The notes under the pieces: generated by a model
The model's input: only the letters and a program-made list of their open reading frames with translations
What the model was told of the DNA's origin: nothing
Database searches by the model: none
Program-made: the position numbers and the translations under genes
Shown here: positions 1-6,482 of the stretch, piece after piece
How positions within the stretch are numbered: position 1 is the first letter of the stretch
How the letters are laid out: each line of letters opens with the position of its first letter
Source: Alphaproteobacteria bacterium
GTDB taxonomy: Bacteria > Pseudomonadota > Alphaproteobacteria > Micropepsales > Micropepsaceae
Reading direction: 5' to 3'
NCBI GenBank assembly: GCA_025935155.1
Contig: JAICVV010000094.1
Location: 1 to 7,456, forward strand
DNA: 7,456 bases

Positions 1-1
1 G

Positions 2-85
2 TCCGGCATGGAAACCGGCGCGAGCAAGATCGAGGTGGTGGCGAACGGCATTCCGTCCAAGTCTGCCGACATCACGGTGAACTAA
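2..85 (+). CDS. 3' end of a probable secreted beta-sandwich (IPT/kelch-type) protein, partial
   Basis: An open frame enters from the left edge and stops at TAA 83-85, giving 27 residues that end in IEVVANGIPSKSADITVN. The pattern 'VVANGIPS' followed by a short beta-strand and then the stop resembles the last strands of IPT/TIG-like or kelch-associated domains at the ends of secreted proteins. This rests on a short motif recalled from such families, so the class is tentative. The hairpin right after the stop supports a real gene end here. Start, full length and function lie outside the window. Confidence 0.5.
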   Translation, partial: SGMETGASKIEVVANGIPSKSADITVN

Positions 86-122
86 ACAAGGCCTGTGTGC
101 TTCGCTGAAGCACGCAAACTGA

Positions 123-171
123 AACGGAAAGAAGCGGCTCTTATCCTGGCGGATGGGAGCCGCTTTCCGTT
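123..171 (+). terminator. Hairpin terminator after the left-edge gene
   Basis: AACGGAA (123-129) pairs with TTCCGTT (165-171), and AGCGGCTC (133-140) pairs exactly with GAGCCGCT (157-164). A further ATCC/GGAT pair (143-146 with 151-154) closes the apical loop. A 3-base bulge (130-132) interrupts one arm. The stem begins 37 bases after the stop of the upstream frame. There is no long T-run after it, so it may be an inefficient or Rho-assisted terminator. Its distal arm touches the -35 box of the next promoter. Confidence 0.6.
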
Positions 172-198
172 GCGGCCGATACGCTGCTGCGCGATAAT
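170..198 (+). promoter_or_regulatory. Sigma-70-like promoter of the DUF5996 gene
   Basis: TTGCGG (170-175) and GATAAT (193-198) are separated by exactly 17 bases. They match the TTGACA and TATAAT consensus at 4 of 6 and 5 of 6 positions. Transcription would be expected about 7 bases after the -10 box, at or next to 205, where the GTG start codon lies. This would give a leaderless message and fits the absence of a Shine-Dalgarno sequence. Confidence 0.5.
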
Positions 199-204
199 GC
201 CTGT

Positions 205-1143
205 GTGACGGATGCTTGGCCCGAACTGCCGTATCCTGCCTGGAAAGAGACCTGCGCCACTTTGCAATTGTGGACGCAGATTGTGGGCAAGGTGCGCCTC
301 GCGCTCACGCCCTGGCTCAATCATTCCTGGCATGTCACGTTGCGCGTCACCGCGCGCGGGCTCGGCACACCGCTCATCAGCCGCAGCGGTCACGATTTCC
401 AGATCGAATTCGATTTTCTCGATCACGTGCTGTGGATCCGCACGGCTGAAGGTCACACCCGCCAGCTGATGCTCCGGCCCATGCCGGTAGCGGAATTCTA
501 TGGTGAGCTACTGCACTGTTCGAACCAGCTCGGCATCGCACCGCAGATCGACAAAATTCCCAACGAGCTTCCCGAAGCCATCCCCTTCGATGAAGACACC
601 ATGCACTGCGCCTATGACAAGGAATACGCGCAGCGCTTCTGGCGCGTGCTGTTGCGCGCGCATGAAGTGTTTGCGTATTTCCGCACCGGCTTTCTGGGCA
701 AGGCGAGCCCGGTGCATTTCTTCTGGGGCAGTTTCGATCTGGCAGTGACGCGTTTTTCCGGCCGCCGCGCGCCGCTGCACCCGGGCGGCGTTCCCCATTT
801 GCCGGACGCGGTGGTCCGCGAAGCCTATTCGCACGAATGCTCGAGCGCCGGCTTCTGGCCGGGCGGCGGACCGATCGAGTACGCCGCGTTCTATTCCTAC
901 GCCTATCCGGCGCCGGAGGGCTTTGCGGCGGCGCGTGTGAAGCCGGCCGATGCTTTCTTCAGCAGCGAACTCGGCGAATTCGTTCTGCCCTATGACACAG
1001 TGCGAACAGCATCTGATCCGAAGCAGGTACTGATGGATTTCCTGCAATCCACTTACGCCGCCGCCGCCGATCTCGCCCGCTGGGACCGCGCGTCGCTGGA
1101 ATGCGAATTCGGCCGCCTCGGCGTACCGCGGAGGGTAGAATAA
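205..1143 (+). CDS. DUF5996 family protein
   Basis: A 312-residue protein of the DUF5996 family, whose biochemical function I do not know. Family-like features are the N-terminal WPELPYPAWKETCATLQLW and WTQIVGKVRL (about residues 5-32), the strand 'HVTLRVTARGL' (43-53), the motif FFWGSFDLAVTRFSGR (172-187), and a C-terminal region with the aromatic run YAAFYSYAYPAPEGF (226-240). There is no signal peptide or membrane segment, so it is probably cytosolic. The length looks complete for the family. The GTG start is chosen because the WPELP block sits only five residues in and no ATG is in frame near it. There is no Shine-Dalgarno upstream, and the promoter geometry suggests leaderless translation. 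The gene stands alone, with a terminator before it and a decayed lipoprotein gene 46 bases after it. Confidence 0.85.
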   Translation: MTDAWPELPYPAWKETCATLQLWTQIVGKVRLALTPWLNHSWHVTLRVTARGLGTPLISRSGHDFQIEFDFLDHVLWIRTAEGHTRQLMLRPMPVAEFYGELLHCSNQLGIAPQIDKIPNELPEAIPFDEDTMHCAYDKEYAQRFWRVLLRAHEVFAYFRTGFLGKASPVHFFWGSFDLAVTRFSGRRAPLHPGGVPHLPDAVVREAYSHECSSAGFWPGGGPIEYAAFYSYAYPAPEGFAAARVKPADAFFSSELGEFVLPYDTVRTASDPKQVLMDFLQSTYAAAADLARWDRASLECEFGRLGVPRRVE

Positions 1144-1189
1144 CCTCTGGTTGTGTAAATAAATTGGGCCCCATTCAGGGGCTGATCTC

Positions 1190-1497
1190 ATGCGCAAACT
1201 TTCTTTTATATTGCTGGGGGTATCGCTTATGCGGCTGCATGCGCGTCCGGACGAAATTCGACCAATCCCGCCGCCCGCGGATAGACATGTGCCGCGCCAA
1301 CGGCGAGAGAATGGTGCTTTATACCTACACCGACATGCGCACGCCGCCGGAGATCTTTCTGCCGATATGGGGCCGCTGGTGGGCGGATGGACAACGATAC
1401 GAAGTCGCTGTCGCTGTTGTACGATCACGGCGGCGTCTTGAAGGACTACTTGCTCTCCACCGGCCGCATGAACGTGAACCAGAACCTGGCACGGTAG
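1190..1497 (+). pseudogene. Frameshifted remnant of a BamE/SmpA-like outer-membrane lipoprotein gene
   Basis: Pieces of one small lipoprotein appear in order in three frames. A signal peptide start MRKLSFILLGVSL begins at ATG 1190. A lipobox-like LCGC (1227-1238) follows in a second frame and continues to GERMVLYTYTDM and PPEIFLPI (1302-1367). GPLVGG (1370-1387) lies back in the first frame. DNDTKSLSLLYDHGGVLKDY and the rest run in the third frame to TAG 1495-1497. The order 'Y-Y-T, F-x-P-I-x-G-P-L-V-G-G, then T-K-S-L-S-L-x-[FY]-D-x-x-G-V' is the usual layout of small BamE-like (SmpA/OmlA) lipoproteins of the cell envelope. The middle, between lipobox and GERM, looks about 15 residues too short and carries no recognisable pattern. 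At least three frameshifts are needed to rebuild it, so this is decay rather than a single sequencing error. A small GCCCC/GGGGC hairpin (1168-1182) precedes the start. Confidence 0.65.
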
Positions 1498-1592
1498 AAT
1501 TTCCCGCCAAACCTATATAGCTGAATACTTCGCGGCACTAACGCGATCACTGCCTCAAGCTGATCGCCGGAGACGTCGACCAGAACCTTCAT
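1446..1592 (-). pseudogene. Possible 5' remnant of a ribbon-helix-helix antitoxin gene
   Basis: On the minus strand, ATG at 1592-1590 opens a 48-codon frame ending at TAG (1448-1446). Its first residues, MKVLVDVSGDQLEAVIAL, resemble the N-terminus of CopG/RHH antitoxins ('MKVLVD-[IL]-x-D-x-Q-L-x-A-L'). After about residue 19 the similarity is lost, and the helix 'SRAALIR' expected next is absent. The 3' part overlaps the 3' end of the lipoprotein pseudogene in antisense and is therefore unlikely to be genuine. No toxin gene is adjacent and no Shine-Dalgarno is visible. A TAATAT lies 12 bases upstream of the ATG (1605-1610 on the plus strand), but no good -35 goes with it. It could be chance, and this call rests on the first 19 residues only. 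Confidence 0.25.
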
Positions 1593-1627
1593 TGCTCAAC
1601 AATATTACGAGAGCCACAGCTAGAGGG

Positions 1628-1655
1628 TTGACATTTCGTTCGCACCGATTACATT
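1628..1655 (+). promoter_or_regulatory. Sigma-70 promoter of the rhlE transcript
   Basis: A perfect TTGACA -35 box (1628-1633) is followed after 16 bases by TACATT (1650-1655), a 4-of-6 match to the -10 consensus. Expected transcription start is about 1662. This leaves roughly 60 bases of leader before ATG 1724, or about 415 bases if translation starts at 2078. The surrounding region contains no intact gene, which suits a promoter. Confidence 0.6.
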
Positions 1656-1674
1656 GTTGCGCAACGGAATCGGT
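1644..1674 (+). promoter_or_regulatory. Inverted repeat over the -10 box and start point (candidate operator)
   Basis: ACCGATT (1644-1650) and AATCGGT (1668-1674) are exact reverse complements. Nested between them is the perfect palindrome GTTGCGCAAC (1656-1665). The outer arms lie 5 and 2 bases from the inner one, so the two symmetries are off-centre by 1.5 bases. The element covers the -10 box and the predicted start point, the classic position for repressor binding. It could also fold at the very 5' end of the RNA. No regulator can be named. Confidence 0.4.
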
Positions 1675-1694
1675 CCCAATCCGGGTGGCCGCGA

Positions 1695-1720
1695 GGGCGC
1701 AGAATGCGCCCGTTTAGGAG
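1695..1720 (+). promoter_or_regulatory. Leader hairpin and ribosome binding site before ATG 1724
   Basis: GGGCGCA (1695-1701) and TGCGCCC (1705-1711) form a perfect 7-bp stem with a GAA loop. Four bases later comes AGGAG (1716-1720), three bases before ATG 1724. That spacing is shorter than the usual 5-9 bases, which weakens the case for initiation at 1724. The hairpin could influence ribosome access. Confidence 0.4.
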
Positions 1721-1723
1721 CGC

Positions 1724-3598
1724 ATGATAAGTGAAACGTGTGCCGGCACGAACGCCGGCGTGAGTGAAGTCAGCCTTTCGGACACTTCTTCTTCGAACCT
1801 TCATCCCCTGAACGGGGCTATTGCCGAAAACCAGGGCGGAAATCCCGCCGCGGCGGCACTTGCCTCTGTCTCCCCTGCCGCGCCACGGCAAGGCTGGTGG
1901 AAACGGCCCGCCACTAACGCAGCGAGCATTGCCCCTCTCGTGCAGGTGGGGGAGAGGGTACCCGCCCCGTCGAAAACAACCACCCCAGATGTCGTGGCTC
2001 CTCTGGGCGAGACCACAAGCACTCATCCGGCCCGGGGGGTGGCGTCTTGCGAGAATGACTTCAACGATCAAGCTGTAATGGATTTCGCGGAGGCGGCCTC
2101 TAGTTCTGGTCCGGCCGCGGGCTTCGACGGCCTCGGGCTTTCGCCGGACGTTCTAAAGGCGGTAGCGGAGAGCGGCTATACCACCCCTACCCCCATTCAG
2201 GCCCAGGGCATTCCGCCGGTTCTCGGCCGCCGAGACGTTATCGGCATCGCCCAGACGGGCACCGGCAAAACCGCCAGTTTCACCCTGCCGATGATCGAGC
2301 TGCTGGCCCGCGGCCGCCCCAAGGCGCGCATGCCCCGCTCGCTCATTCTGGAGCCCACCCGCGAGCTCGCGGCGCAAGTGGCAGAAAGCTTCGAGAAATA
2401 CGGCAAATACAACAAGCTCAACATGGCGCTGCTCATCGGCGGCACTTCGTTCGACGACCAAGACAAGAAACTGGATCGCGGCGTGGATGTGCTGATCGCC
2501 ACGCCGGGCCGCCTGCTCGATCATTTCGAGCGCGGCAAGCTGATGCTATCGCAGGTGCAAATTCTCGTCGTCGATGAAGCCGACCGCATGCTCGATATGG
2601 GCTTCATTCCTGACGTCGAAAAGATCTGCAAGCTGATCCCATTCACGCGGCAGACCTTGTTCTATTCGGCCACGATGCCGCCGGAGATCCGGCGCCTGAC
2701 CGAACAGTTTCTCCACAATCCGGTGAAGGTGGAAGTGACGCGGCCGGCGACAACGGCGGAGAACATCACCCAGGAAGTAGTGGATGTGCCGGCGAACGAT
2801 TGGGCGAAGCGCGAAGCCTTGCGCCGCCTGATCCGGCAGAATGCCGTCGGCAATGCCATCGTGTTCTGCAACCGCAAGCGCGATGTGGATGTGGTCGCGA
2901 AGTCGCTGAAGAAGCACGGCTTCAACGCATCGCCGCTGCATGGCGATCTGGACCAGTCCGTCCGTACACGGACGTTGGACGGATTCCGCTCCGGCGCGGT
3001 GCAGATTCTGGTGGCAAGCGACGTCGCGGCGCGCGGGCTGGACATTCCGGCTGTCAGTCATGTGTTCAATTTCGATGTGCCCTATCACGCGGATGACTAC
3101 GTGCATCGCATCGGCCGCACGGGCCGCGCGGGGCGCTCGGGGCACGCTTACATGCTAATGACGCCGCGCGACGGCAAATACCTGGATGCCATCGAGAAGC
3201 TGATCGGGGCGCCGCTGAAGCGCATCTTTCTGGAAGGCTTGGCGGAAGCCGTGAAGGCGCAGCCAGCGCGCGACTCACATCATGGCGAGCGCCAGCGCGG
3301 GCGGCGTGGCCGCTCAGGCCGCGGCCACGAGCATCATCATCGCGAGCACGTGCAGCACAAGCCAGTGCAGCATGCGGCGCCGCAGTCTCACGCGCCGGAA
3401 ACGCATCGCGAGCAAAAGCCGCAGCCGCTACAGAACCGCGCCCCGCACGCGCCGAAGGTTCAGGCGCAGCCGCAGAAGCCGGCGGATCGCACACCCGATG
3501 CGCATCAGCTTCCCGCTTTCCTGTTGCGTCCGGTGCCGCTGCCGAAGAGCGACAAGACCGCTCCTGCTGTGCGCAAGAAGGTGCCGGTCACGGCCTGA
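1724..3598 (+). CDS. rhlE: DEAD-box ATP-dependent RNA helicase, RhlE type
   Basis: An ATP-dependent RNA-remodelling enzyme of the cytosol; RhlE-type helicases act in ribosome maturation and RNA turnover. All signature motifs are present, numbered from ATG 1724: Q-motif GYTTPTPIQ (151-159), Walker A AQTGTGKT (176-183), Ia PTRELAAQ (211-218), TPGR (260-263), DEAD (284-287), SAT (315-317), motif IV IVFCNRK (379-385), V ASDVAARGLDIP (431-442) and VI HRIGRTGRAG (461-470). Residues 512-624 form a basic tail rich in His, Gln, Pro and Arg, probably disordered and RNA-binding. Family members usually begin a few residues before the 'F-x-x-LGL' block (here 134-139), so residues 1-118 are an unusual extension. 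They are of low complexity, use rarer codons and span several hairpins. ATG 2078 (residue 119) is a credible alternative start, although it lacks a clear ribosome binding site. The sulfotransferase gene follows after 18 bases. Identity is secure; the start is not. Confidence 0.9.
   Translation: MISETCAGTNAGVSEVSLSDTSSSNLHPLNGAIAENQGGNPAAAALASVSPAAPRQGWWKRPATNAASIAPLVQVGERVPAPSKTTTPDVVAPLGETTSTHPARGVASCENDFNDQAVMDFAEAASSSGPAAGFDGLGLSPDVLKAVAESGYTTPTPIQAQGIPPVLGRRDVIGIAQTGTGKTASFTLPMIELLARGRPKARMPRSLILEPTRELAAQVAESFEKYGKYNKLNMALLIGGTSFDDQDKKLDRGVDVLIATPGRLLDHFERGKLMLSQVQILVVDEADRMLDMGFIPDVEKICKLIPFTRQTLFYSATMPPEIRRLTEQFLHNPVKVEVTRPATTAENITQEVVDVPANDWAKREALRRLIRQNAVGNAIVFCNRKRDVDVVAKSLKKHGFNASPLHGDLDQSVRTRTLDGFRSGAVQILVASDVAARGLDIPAVSHVFNFDVPYHADDYVHRIGRTGRAGRSGHAYMLMTPRDGKYLDAIEKLIGAPLKRIFLEGLAEAVKAQPARDSHHGERQRGRRGRSGRGHEHHHREHVQHKPVQHAAPQSHAPETHREQKPQPLQNRAPHAPKVQAQPQKPADRTPDAHQLPAFLLRPVPLPKSDKTAPAVRKKVPVTA
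1933..1958. repeat. REP-like palindrome inside the helicase 5' extension
   Basis: CCCTCTC (1933-1939) and GAGAGGG (1952-1958) pair exactly around a 12-base G-rich loop. The 'CCCCTCTC ... GGGGGAGAGGGT' form is typical of short intergenic palindromic repeats found in many copies in proteobacterial genomes. Other small stems lie nearby: GCCGGC at 1742-1747 and 1754-1759, CCCC/GGGG at 1805-1817, and GGCGG/CCGCC at 1835-1849. Only one copy is in the window, so its repeat status is inferred from its shape. Confidence 0.4.
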
Positions 3599-3616
3599 CC
3601 AGAACGGGCGCGGTGA

Positions 3617-4258
3617 ATGGGCGCGAACGGTTTCAAGGTCTTCGGCATCGGTTTCCAGAAGACGGGGACGTCTTCGCTCGACGAGGCGTTTCGCATTCTG
3701 GGCTACCGCGCGGATAAGGGCGTGTTCATCAACGCACCCGCCAAGCGCAGCAGCCTCTTCATCGAGCCGCCGCTGACGAACGCGAGGGTCCTGGAGCGGG
3801 TGCTGCCGATCTTGCAGGAGAGGGAAGCCTTCTCCGATAACCCGTGGCCCCTGCTCTACCGCGAGCTGGACCAACTCTTTCCCGGCTCCAAATTCGTGCT
3901 GACCGTTCGTGATCGGCAGCGCTGGATTGCCAGCCTGCTCCGCCACTACGGCGACCGCGAAAGCGACGTGCTCGAATGGCTCTACGGTTGCCGTACCGTC
4001 ACCGGCAACGAGGATCGCTGCCTCGCGGTATACGAGGCGCACAATGCCGCAGTGCGGAGGCATTTCGCCTCGCGCTTGGGCATGCTGCTGGAAATCGATA
4101 TCGAGCAGGCGCCGGACTGGACAGCGCTCTGCAGCTTCCTTGGCAAACCTGTTCCCACCGCACTGTTTCCGCATGCCAACGCGGCGGACGAACGGGACCG
4201 CAAACGCTCAGGTGCCTGGCGCCGCGTTAAGGACAAGGTGAAGGGAGTGAGCCCGTGA
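3617..4258 (+). CDS. Sulfotransferase family protein (Sulfotransfer_4-like)
   Basis: A 213-residue PAPS-dependent sulfotransferase-like protein, expected to move a sulfuryl group from 3'-phosphoadenylyl sulfate to an unknown acceptor. The 5'-phosphosulfate loop is GIGFQKTGTSSL (10-21), with K15 and the following T/S residues contacting the phosphosulfate. The 3'-phosphate motif is KFVLTVRDRQRWIAS (92-106), with R98 and S106 as the expected contacts. 'FSDNPWPLLYRELDQLFPGS' (72-91) and the C-terminal 'LCSFLGKPVPTALFPHAN' (171-188) match the Sulfotransfer_4 layout. No signal peptide or membrane segment is seen, so it is probably cytosolic, and the length is normal for the family. ATG 3617 places the P-loop ten residues in, as usual. 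The only ribosome-binding candidate is a weak GGTGA directly against the start. It lies 18 bases after rhlE, so it is probably co-transcribed, although no functional link is evident. Confidence 0.85.
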   Translation: MGANGFKVFGIGFQKTGTSSLDEAFRILGYRADKGVFINAPAKRSSLFIEPPLTNARVLERVLPILQEREAFSDNPWPLLYRELDQLFPGSKFVLTVRDRQRWIASLLRHYGDRESDVLEWLYGCRTVTGNEDRCLAVYEAHNAAVRRHFASRLGMLLEIDIEQAPDWTALCSFLGKPVPTALFPHANAADERDRKRSGAWRRVKDKVKGVSP

Positions 4259-4282
4259 TCCGTGGCGTTGCTATTATTCGCC

Positions 4283-4288
4283 TATGAT
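4283..4288 (+). promoter_or_regulatory. Possible -10 box upstream of the M13 peptidase gene
   Basis: The 172 bases between the sulfotransferase and the peptidase (4259-4430) contain one good -10-like hexamer, TATGAT. No convincing -35 lies 16-18 bases upstream. A TTGACG at 4392-4397 has no matching -10 box and sits too close to the start codon. A CGGGGCCCCG palindrome (4309-4318) is the only other structure seen. The peptidase probably has its own promoter here, but the position is uncertain. Confidence 0.25.
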
Positions 4289-4430
4289 CATTTGTGGGGA
4301 TGGCCTTGCGGGGCCCCGAAAGCGGCTCTCATCCGCGTGACTTGCGCCCCTCTGAAATCCGCCCTATCTGCCAACGCAAAGCGGGTGTGGCTTGACGCCT
4401 CCGCCGCGATCTTTCCCAACGGAGAATTTG

Positions 4431-6479
4431 ATGAAACGCGCCTTTTTCCTTGCTGCCGCCAGCGCCCTTGCCGTCACGGCAGCCGTGGCAGCCGTCGGTG
4501 GCAAGACAATGTACGGCACCTGGGGTGTCGACCTCGCCGCTATCGACCACGGCGTGAAGCCGGGCGACGATTTCTTCATGTATACCAACGGCAACTGGTA
4601 CAAGACCGCCGTCATTCCCCCCGACCGCTCCAGCACCGGGTCATTTCAGGATCTTCGTATCCTCAGCGAAAAGCGCATGCAGGAAATCGCGGCGGCGCTC
4701 GATGCGAAGCCGCGCGATCAGCTGACGGTCGAAGAGCGGAAGCTGCGCGACTTCTACGACGCCTACATGGATCAGAAGCAGATCGATGCGCGCGGCTTGG
4801 CCCCGGCAAAAAAGGACCTGAACCGCATTGCACACCTGAATTCCCTTCAGGACGTTGCTGCGATCATGGGCTCGCCGAGCCTGCAGCTCGATGGCCCGTT
4901 CGGGGGCGGCATCGCATTCAATCCCAAAGATACCAACCAATACGCGCTGACGCTTGGCCAGTCTGGCTTGGGCCTGCCGGATCGCGATTATTATCTGAAG
5001 GATGACGCCGCGCTCGCAAAAACGCGCGATGCGTACAAGAAACATCTGACGACCGTATTCACCATGGCTGGCCTGAGCGATCCGGCCAAGCGCGCGGAGG
5101 ACGTCTACAATCTTGAATACAAAATTGCAGAAGTCTCGTGGCCCAACGCGGACCGCCGCGATGTTGACAAGGTCTTCAACCCCATGACCATCACGGAACT
5201 GAAGGCGTTCGCGCCGCAGTTTCCCTGGGATTCCTATCTCAAAGCTGCTGGTGTTTCGCAGAACAGCCCAAAGGGTGAGCGCACGATCATTGTCGCTGAA
5301 AAATCAGCGTTTCCGAAGCTGGCGCAAATCTTTGCGGAAACACCTGTCGAAACCTGGCGCGACTATCTGACCGCGAACTACATCCACCGATACGCGGCGT
5401 ACCTGCCGAAGAAGTTCGATGACGAAAATTTCGCCTTTTACGGCACGGTGTTGCAGGGGAACGACCAGCAGTTGCCGCGTGCCACGCGCGCCGCCCATTT
5501 GCTCGATGACAATATGGGCGAGGCGCTGGGCAAGCTGTACGTGGCGAAATACTTCCCACCAGAGTCGAAGGCCAAGGCTGTCGAGCTGGTGAACAACCTG
5601 CTCAAGGCCTATGACGCCGATATTCGCACGCTCTCCTGGATGACGCCTGAGACGCGTGAGAAGGCGCTGTACAAGTTGCACCATTTCGGCGTGAAGATCG
5701 GCTATCCCGATCACTGGCGCGATTATACGGCGCTGGTGATCAAGCGCGAGGATCTCATTGGCGATGTGCAGCGCGCCGGCGCATTCGAATGGAACCGCCA
5801 GCTCACCCGCATCGACCAGCCGGTCGACAAGACAGAGTGGGGCATGACACCGCCGACGGTGAACGCCTACGACAATCCGTTCTTCAACGAGATCGTATTC
5901 CCCGCGGCCATCCTGCAGCCGCCGTTCTTCGATCCCAATGCGGACGATGCGGTCAACTACGGTGGAATTGGCGCCGTGATTGGGCACGAAATCAGTCACG
6001 GCTTCGATGATCAGGGCGCCAAATTCGACGCGCAGGGCAACGTGGCCAACTGGTGGTCCGATGCCGACAAGAAAACCTTTGAAGCCAAAACAAAGGCGCT
6101 GGGCGAGCAGTACGATTCCTATGAACCCCTGCCCGGCCTGCACATCAATGGCGCGTTCACGATGGGCGAGAATGTGGCTGACAATGCCGGCATCGCGATC
6201 GCGCTGAAGGCCTACCATATCTCGCTTAACGGCAAGGACGCGCCGGTGATCGACGGCTTAACCGGCGATCAACGGTTCTATCTCTCCTATGGTCAGATCT
6301 GGCGTTCGAAAATGCGGGAAGGCGCGCTGCGCCAACAGCTCCTGTCCAACGAGCACAGCCCTGCCATGTTCCGGCCCATCGGAGCTACACGCAATCAGGA
6401 TGAATGGTACACTGCCTTCAACGTGAAGCCCGGCGACAAGTACTACGTGGCGCCGGATCAACGCGTGCATCTGTGGTAA
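4431..6479 (+). CDS. Exported M13 family zinc metallopeptidase (neprilysin/PepO-like)
   Basis: A 682-residue exported zinc endopeptidase, expected to cut peptides in the periplasm. ATG 4431 is chosen because GGAGA (4421-4425) lies 5 bases upstream and because it begins a standard signal peptide, MKRAFFLAAASALAVTAAVA. An in-frame TTG at 4392 would add 13 residues that spoil it. The N-terminal M13 domain starts with 'GTWGVD' and 'KPGDDFFMYTNGNW' (about residues 29-56). The catalytic domain has NAYDNPFFNEIVFPAA (478-493), the zinc site HEISH (519-523; H519, H523 and catalytic E520), and GENVAD (579-584) with the third ligand E580 and D584. It also has HSPAMFR (642-648), whose His and Arg match the neprilysin substrate and transition-state residues. 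It ends in 'VHLW', close to the family's terminal aromatic. Length is normal and all catalytic residues are present, so it should be active. An intrinsic terminator follows directly, then a broken paralogue. Confidence 0.95.
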   Translation: MKRAFFLAAASALAVTAAVAAVGGKTMYGTWGVDLAAIDHGVKPGDDFFMYTNGNWYKTAVIPPDRSSTGSFQDLRILSEKRMQEIAAALDAKPRDQLTVEERKLRDFYDAYMDQKQIDARGLAPAKKDLNRIAHLNSLQDVAAIMGSPSLQLDGPFGGGIAFNPKDTNQYALTLGQSGLGLPDRDYYLKDDAALAKTRDAYKKHLTTVFTMAGLSDPAKRAEDVYNLEYKIAEVSWPNADRRDVDKVFNPMTITELKAFAPQFPWDSYLKAAGVSQNSPKGERTIIVAEKSAFPKLAQIFAETPVETWRDYLTANYIHRYAAYLPKKFDDENFAFYGTVLQGNDQQLPRATRAAHLLDDNMGEALGKLYVAKYFPPESKAKAVELVNNLLKAYDADIRTLSWMTPETREKALYKLHHFGVKIGYPDHWRDYTALVIKREDLIGDVQRAGAFEWNRQLTRIDQPVDKTEWGMTPPTVNAYDNPFFNEIVFPAAILQPPFFDPNADDAVNYGGIGAVIGHEISHGFDDQGAKFDAQGNVANWWSDADKKTFEAKTKALGEQYDSYEPLPGLHINGAFTMGENVADNAGIAIALKAYHISLNGKDAPVIDGLTGDQRFYLSYGQIWRSKMREGALRQQLLSNEHSPAMFRPIGATRNQDEWYTAFNVKPGDKYYVAPDQRVHLW

Positions 6480-6482
6480 ACA

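Noticed and set aside
1168..1182. GCCCC-ATTCA-GGGGC hairpin as terminator of the DUF5996 gene
   Set aside because: The stem is only 5 bp with no T-tract, and it lies 8 bases before the relic lipoprotein start. It could be a weak structure, but there is not enough for a terminator call.
508..1428. Long minus-strand open frame (306 codons)
   Set aside because: It is antisense to the well-supported DUF5996 gene and the lipoprotein remnant. The translation is rich in Arg and Ala with no recognisable domain, as expected from GC-rich DNA read backwards.
3428..4174. Minus-strand frame of 248 codons under rhlE and the sulfotransferase
   Set aside because: It lies across two genes with clear catalytic motifs on the other strand and shows no family motif of its own.
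4309..4318. CGGGGCCCCG palindrome before the peptidase gene
   Set aside because: It has no loop and no T-run, so it is a poor hairpin. A single short GC palindrome is expected by chance in this composition.
4392..4430. TTG 4392 as an earlier start for the M13 peptidase
   Set aside because: The added 13 residues are polar and proline-rich and would bury the signal peptide. ATG 4431 has a good ribosome binding site and begins the signal peptide exactly.
4262..5005. Plus-strand frame overlapping the start of the M13 peptidase gene
   Set aside because: It runs out of frame through the signal peptide and N-terminal domain of the peptidase, has no ribosome binding site and no recognisable motif.
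5304..6218. Minus-strand frame of 304 codons inside the M13 peptidase gene
   Set aside because: It is a shadow of the peptidase, whose catalytic motifs are on the plus strand.
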